A stretch of DNA of 6,387 nucleotides from Anaerobacillus sp. GTDB lineage: Bacteria; Bacillota; Bacilli; Bacillales_H; Anaerobacillaceae. The stretch lies in contig SKOL01000233.1 in assembly GCA_007120055.1 (NCBI GenBank), positions 1 through 6,387 of the forward strand, given 5' to 3'. A program made the position numbers and the translations under genes. Positions 4,724 to 6,387 of this stretch are shown here, piece by piece. The notes below the pieces were generated by a model, which was given only the letters and a program-made list of their open reading frames with translations, did no database searches and was not told where the DNA came from. Position 1 is the first letter of the stretch, and the number at the start of each line of letters is the position of its first letter.

Positions 4724-5975
4724 TTTCTGGATTACGGTTGCTCATACAGCGGGGAAAAGGCTTAAATCGAAAGCTTTTCTTTGGTCGACGATCATAATGT
4801 CTGTCATCGCGATTGGATTAATGAATGTTGAAAACATCGCCAATACGTTTACTGACAGCTCCAAAGATGATGAAAAAACTCTATCAACGATTGCAGTTAT
4901 AAGTGATATAGAAAACGCGGAAATTGCCGAGTTGCTCTCCTCTTATGCCGAAGGTGAATTTAATTATGTGAACTATACTAACGGGGATCTAGACTCGGCG
5001 AAAAAAGAAGCAGAAACGGATGAATATGACTTTGTATTAGGATTATCTGGAAATGCTTTAAATTTAGAGGTGGAATTTTTTGGTGCTGGCACTGACTTTA
5101 TGTTAGCACAGCAAGTGAGAACAGATGTACAGCGAGCGAAGGAAACGGCTGTGACGAATGATCTTGGCTTAAATGCAGAAGAACTTGCAATGATTTATAG
5201 CCCAATAAATTTTCGTGAACTCCCACTTAGTGAAAATGGAACTGTACAAACCGAGGAAACTCATATGCAATCATACTGGATGGTTTATGGAATTGTTTTT
5301 GCAATCTATATGATTATTATCTTATTCGGTTCGATGATTGCTACTGAAGTGGCAACCGAGAAATCTTCGAGGGTGATGGAACTTATCGTTTCAAGTGTAA
5401 ATCCAGTTACACAAATGTTTGGAAAAATCACTGGGATCGGCCTTTCGGGAATCGTGAATATAGGGGTTATTTTAGTTGCAGCATATGTTGGTTATATCAT
5501 TAGTGGTGCAACTTACTTAGACACGATGTTACGTGATGTGATTGACTTATCCTTAATAGGTTATGCAGTGATACTTGTCGTTTTAGGTTATTTATTATAT
5601 GGTGGTGTAGCTGCGATGCTTGGTGCGTTAGTTAGTAGAGCTGAAGAAGTAAACCAAGCACTTCAACCATTAATTTTCCTAGCAATGATTGCATTCTTTA
5701 TTTCGATGTTCGGTCTTAACGTACCAGACGCGACCTTTATTACAGTACTATCATATATACCTTTCTTTACACCGCAGTTGTTATTTTTGCGTATGGGTAT
5801 GACGACAGTGGCAACATGGGAAATCGTTGTGATTCTAGCCATTTTAGTGATTAGTGTCATTCTTATTAACGTTTTAGCGGCACGAATTTATAAAGGTGGT
5901 GTGCTCATGTACGGCAAGTTTTCATTTAAAGGTGGAATAAAGCAGGCACTTCGATTTAGTAAAAAAGAAAATTGA
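4716..5975 (+). CDS. yhaP: ABC transporter permease, YhaP/NatB type
   Basis: The chosen start ATG 4716 overlaps the ATPase gene by 8 nt and has GGGGG 8 nt upstream. An ATG at 4710 is possible but too close to that site. This gives 419 residues, the length I recall for B. subtilis YhaP. The layout is typical of ABC-2 exporters of the ABC2_membrane_3 class: one N-terminal helix (~20-37), a large extracytoplasmic domain (~40-185), then about six helices (~187-208, 240-263, 279-304, 315-334, 340-358, 368-390) and a basic tail. The cytoplasmic segment EVATEKSSRVMELIVSSVNP (211-230), following the second helix, is the hallmark of NatB/YhaP-like permeases. It forms the membrane channel for the upstream ATPase. 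Substrate (sodium ion, antibiotic or peptide) cannot be read from sequence. Confidence 0.9.
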   Translation: MNNFWITVAHTAGKRLKSKAFLWSTIIMSVIAIGLMNVENIANTFTDSSKDDEKTLSTIAVISDIENAEIAELLSSYAEGEFNYVNYTNGDLDSAKKEAETDEYDFVLGLSGNALNLEVEFFGAGTDFMLAQQVRTDVQRAKETAVTNDLGLNAEELAMIYSPINFRELPLSENGTVQTEETHMQSYWMVYGIVFAIYMIIILFGSMIATEVATEKSSRVMELIVSSVNPVTQMFGKITGIGLSGIVNIGVILVAAYVGYIISGATYLDTMLRDVIDLSLIGYAVILVVLGYLLYGGVAAMLGALVSRAEEVNQALQPLIFLAMIAFFISMFGLNVPDATFITVLSYIPFFTPQLLFLRMGMTTVATWEIVVILAILVISVILINVLAARIYKGGVLMYGKFSFKGGIKQALRFSKKEN

Positions 5976-6008
5976 TGTACTACGCAATATGGGAGCGATA
6001 ATAGGCAA

Positions 6009-6112
6009 GAGAGCTCTCAGGGCTCATAGGTCAGGTCTAAGCGGACATCAAGCCGTTATTTCACCAAAAAAACGTGATTCTATGAATTATCGGACATGAG
6101 GGACCTGATATG
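6009..6112. repeat. Imperfect long inverted repeat, interspersed-repeat-like
   Basis: GAGAGCTCTC (6009-6018) is a perfect palindrome. CATA-GG-TCAGGTC (6025-6037) pairs with GACCTGA-TATG (6102-6112), giving 11 pairs with a 2-nt bulge. CGGACAT occurs twice in direct orientation inside (6042-6048 and 6091-6097), each shortly before a CCGTTAT- or GGACC-like stretch. The mix of CGGACAT, CCGTTATTTC and GAGGGACC recalls short intergenic repeats of Bacillus genomes, but that is from memory and not verified. Confidence 0.45.
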
Positions 6113-6120
6113 AACAAAAC

Positions 6121-6387
6121 TGTCAAGTCACACCCCTATTTTTAGGTTTTTGGGCAACTCTAATAAAACAGTCGTTGTTGCTGTTTTTGAAAGTTGAGAT
6201 GCTGAACACAGGAGAAAAGAAAGGTTAAGCGCACGGCACGAAGGCAAAATCCTTTAAACACCGATCGGCATCCTGATATACGTGGGTTTTCACAATTTAT
6301 CTTTACGTCCAAGGATCTTCCACTAACTTATTACGTACGTTCACTCAATTGAGTTAGTACAAAGGTCCGTCGTGAATTATCCTCTAC
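6121..6387 (-). pseudogene. Possible decayed transposase 3' end and IS edge
   Basis: On the minus strand one frame is open from the window edge for 18 codons (VEDNSRRTFVLTQLSERT) and ends in TAA TAA at 6333-6328. The same frame then stays open to a TAG (6162-6160) and encodes a Phe/Leu/Gln-rich tail with FLFSCVQHLNFQKQQQRLFY. That tail recalls the C-termini of some IS transposases, though I cannot name one. Beyond it the DNA runs to TGTCAAGTCACACCCC at 6121-6136, which could be a terminal repeat. If so, the stop pair is a nonsense lesion and the element lies mostly to the right. This is a lead, not a firm call. Confidence 0.22.
6135..6196 (+). terminator. Possible weak terminators behind the transporter operon
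   Basis: CCTA/TAGG (6135-6138/6143-6146) is followed by T5. AAAACAG/CTGTTTT (6165-6171/6181-6187) forms a perfect 7-bp hairpin with a T-rich 3' arm, enclosed by CAACT/AGTTG (6155-6159/6192-6196). Both stems are short or AT-rich, so termination is uncertain. They may instead belong to an IS end. Confidence 0.35.

Larger units (their letters stand above)
5976..6387. other. Gene-free 3' region with repeats and possible IS debris
   Basis: No intact gene is seen in these 412 bases. They hold a 10-bp palindrome and a long imperfect dyad (6009-6112), a weak hairpin with T5 (6135-6151), a nested hairpin (6155-6196) and short palindromes (6322-6358). There is no strong terminator directly behind the permease; the T-followed hairpins near 6135-6187 are the nearest candidates. 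Confidence 0.6.

Overview
The window looks like Bacillaceae chromosomal DNA. It is AT-rich and its genes carry strong purine-rich Shine-Dalgarno sites. Its ABC pair closely resembles the Bacillus YhaQ/YhaP (NatA/NatB-type) transporter, down to the 419-residue permease. A phage-type ABA-sandwich protein and an AIM24/TIGR00266 protein fit the same group. Short interspersed hairpin elements between the genes suggest a Bacillus-like genome with many small mobile or palindromic sequences.

Layout from left to right. Positions 1-188 (-) hold the start of a small phage-type protein that runs off the left edge. Positions 259-353 form a compact structured segment of unknown identity. A 66-residue cysteine-containing mini-protein (429-629, +) follows, with an 11-bp perfect inverted repeat covering part of its ribosome-binding site and a rho-independent terminator behind it. 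Positions 784-895 contain three consecutive hairpins that resemble the right end of an IS200/IS605-type element. They abut the remnant of a small membrane-protein gene (900-1145, +). A bidirectional terminator (1165-1205) separates this left part from the next block.

Two genes follow on the minus strand: an AIM24-family protein (1326-2009) with its own promoter, and upstream of it a secreted or membrane-anchored serine beta-lactamase-like hydrolase with a C-terminal membrane domain (2075-3499). A 321-bp divergent intergenic region carries several dyads. It leads into a plus-strand two-gene operon: an ABC ATPase (3821-4723) and its permease (4716-5975), overlapping by 8 nt. The last ~410 bp have no intact gene. 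They hold an interspersed-repeat-like dyad (about 6009-6112) and a stretch that may be the decayed edge of an insertion sequence.

The ABC pair should act together as an exporter in the cytoplasmic membrane. The hydrolase is predicted to act outside the membrane. The remaining genes show no obvious functional link. I see no CRISPR array, toxin-antitoxin pair or clear defence system. The most unusual items are the dyad over the mini-protein's ribosome-binding site and the structured elements that flank small or broken genes.
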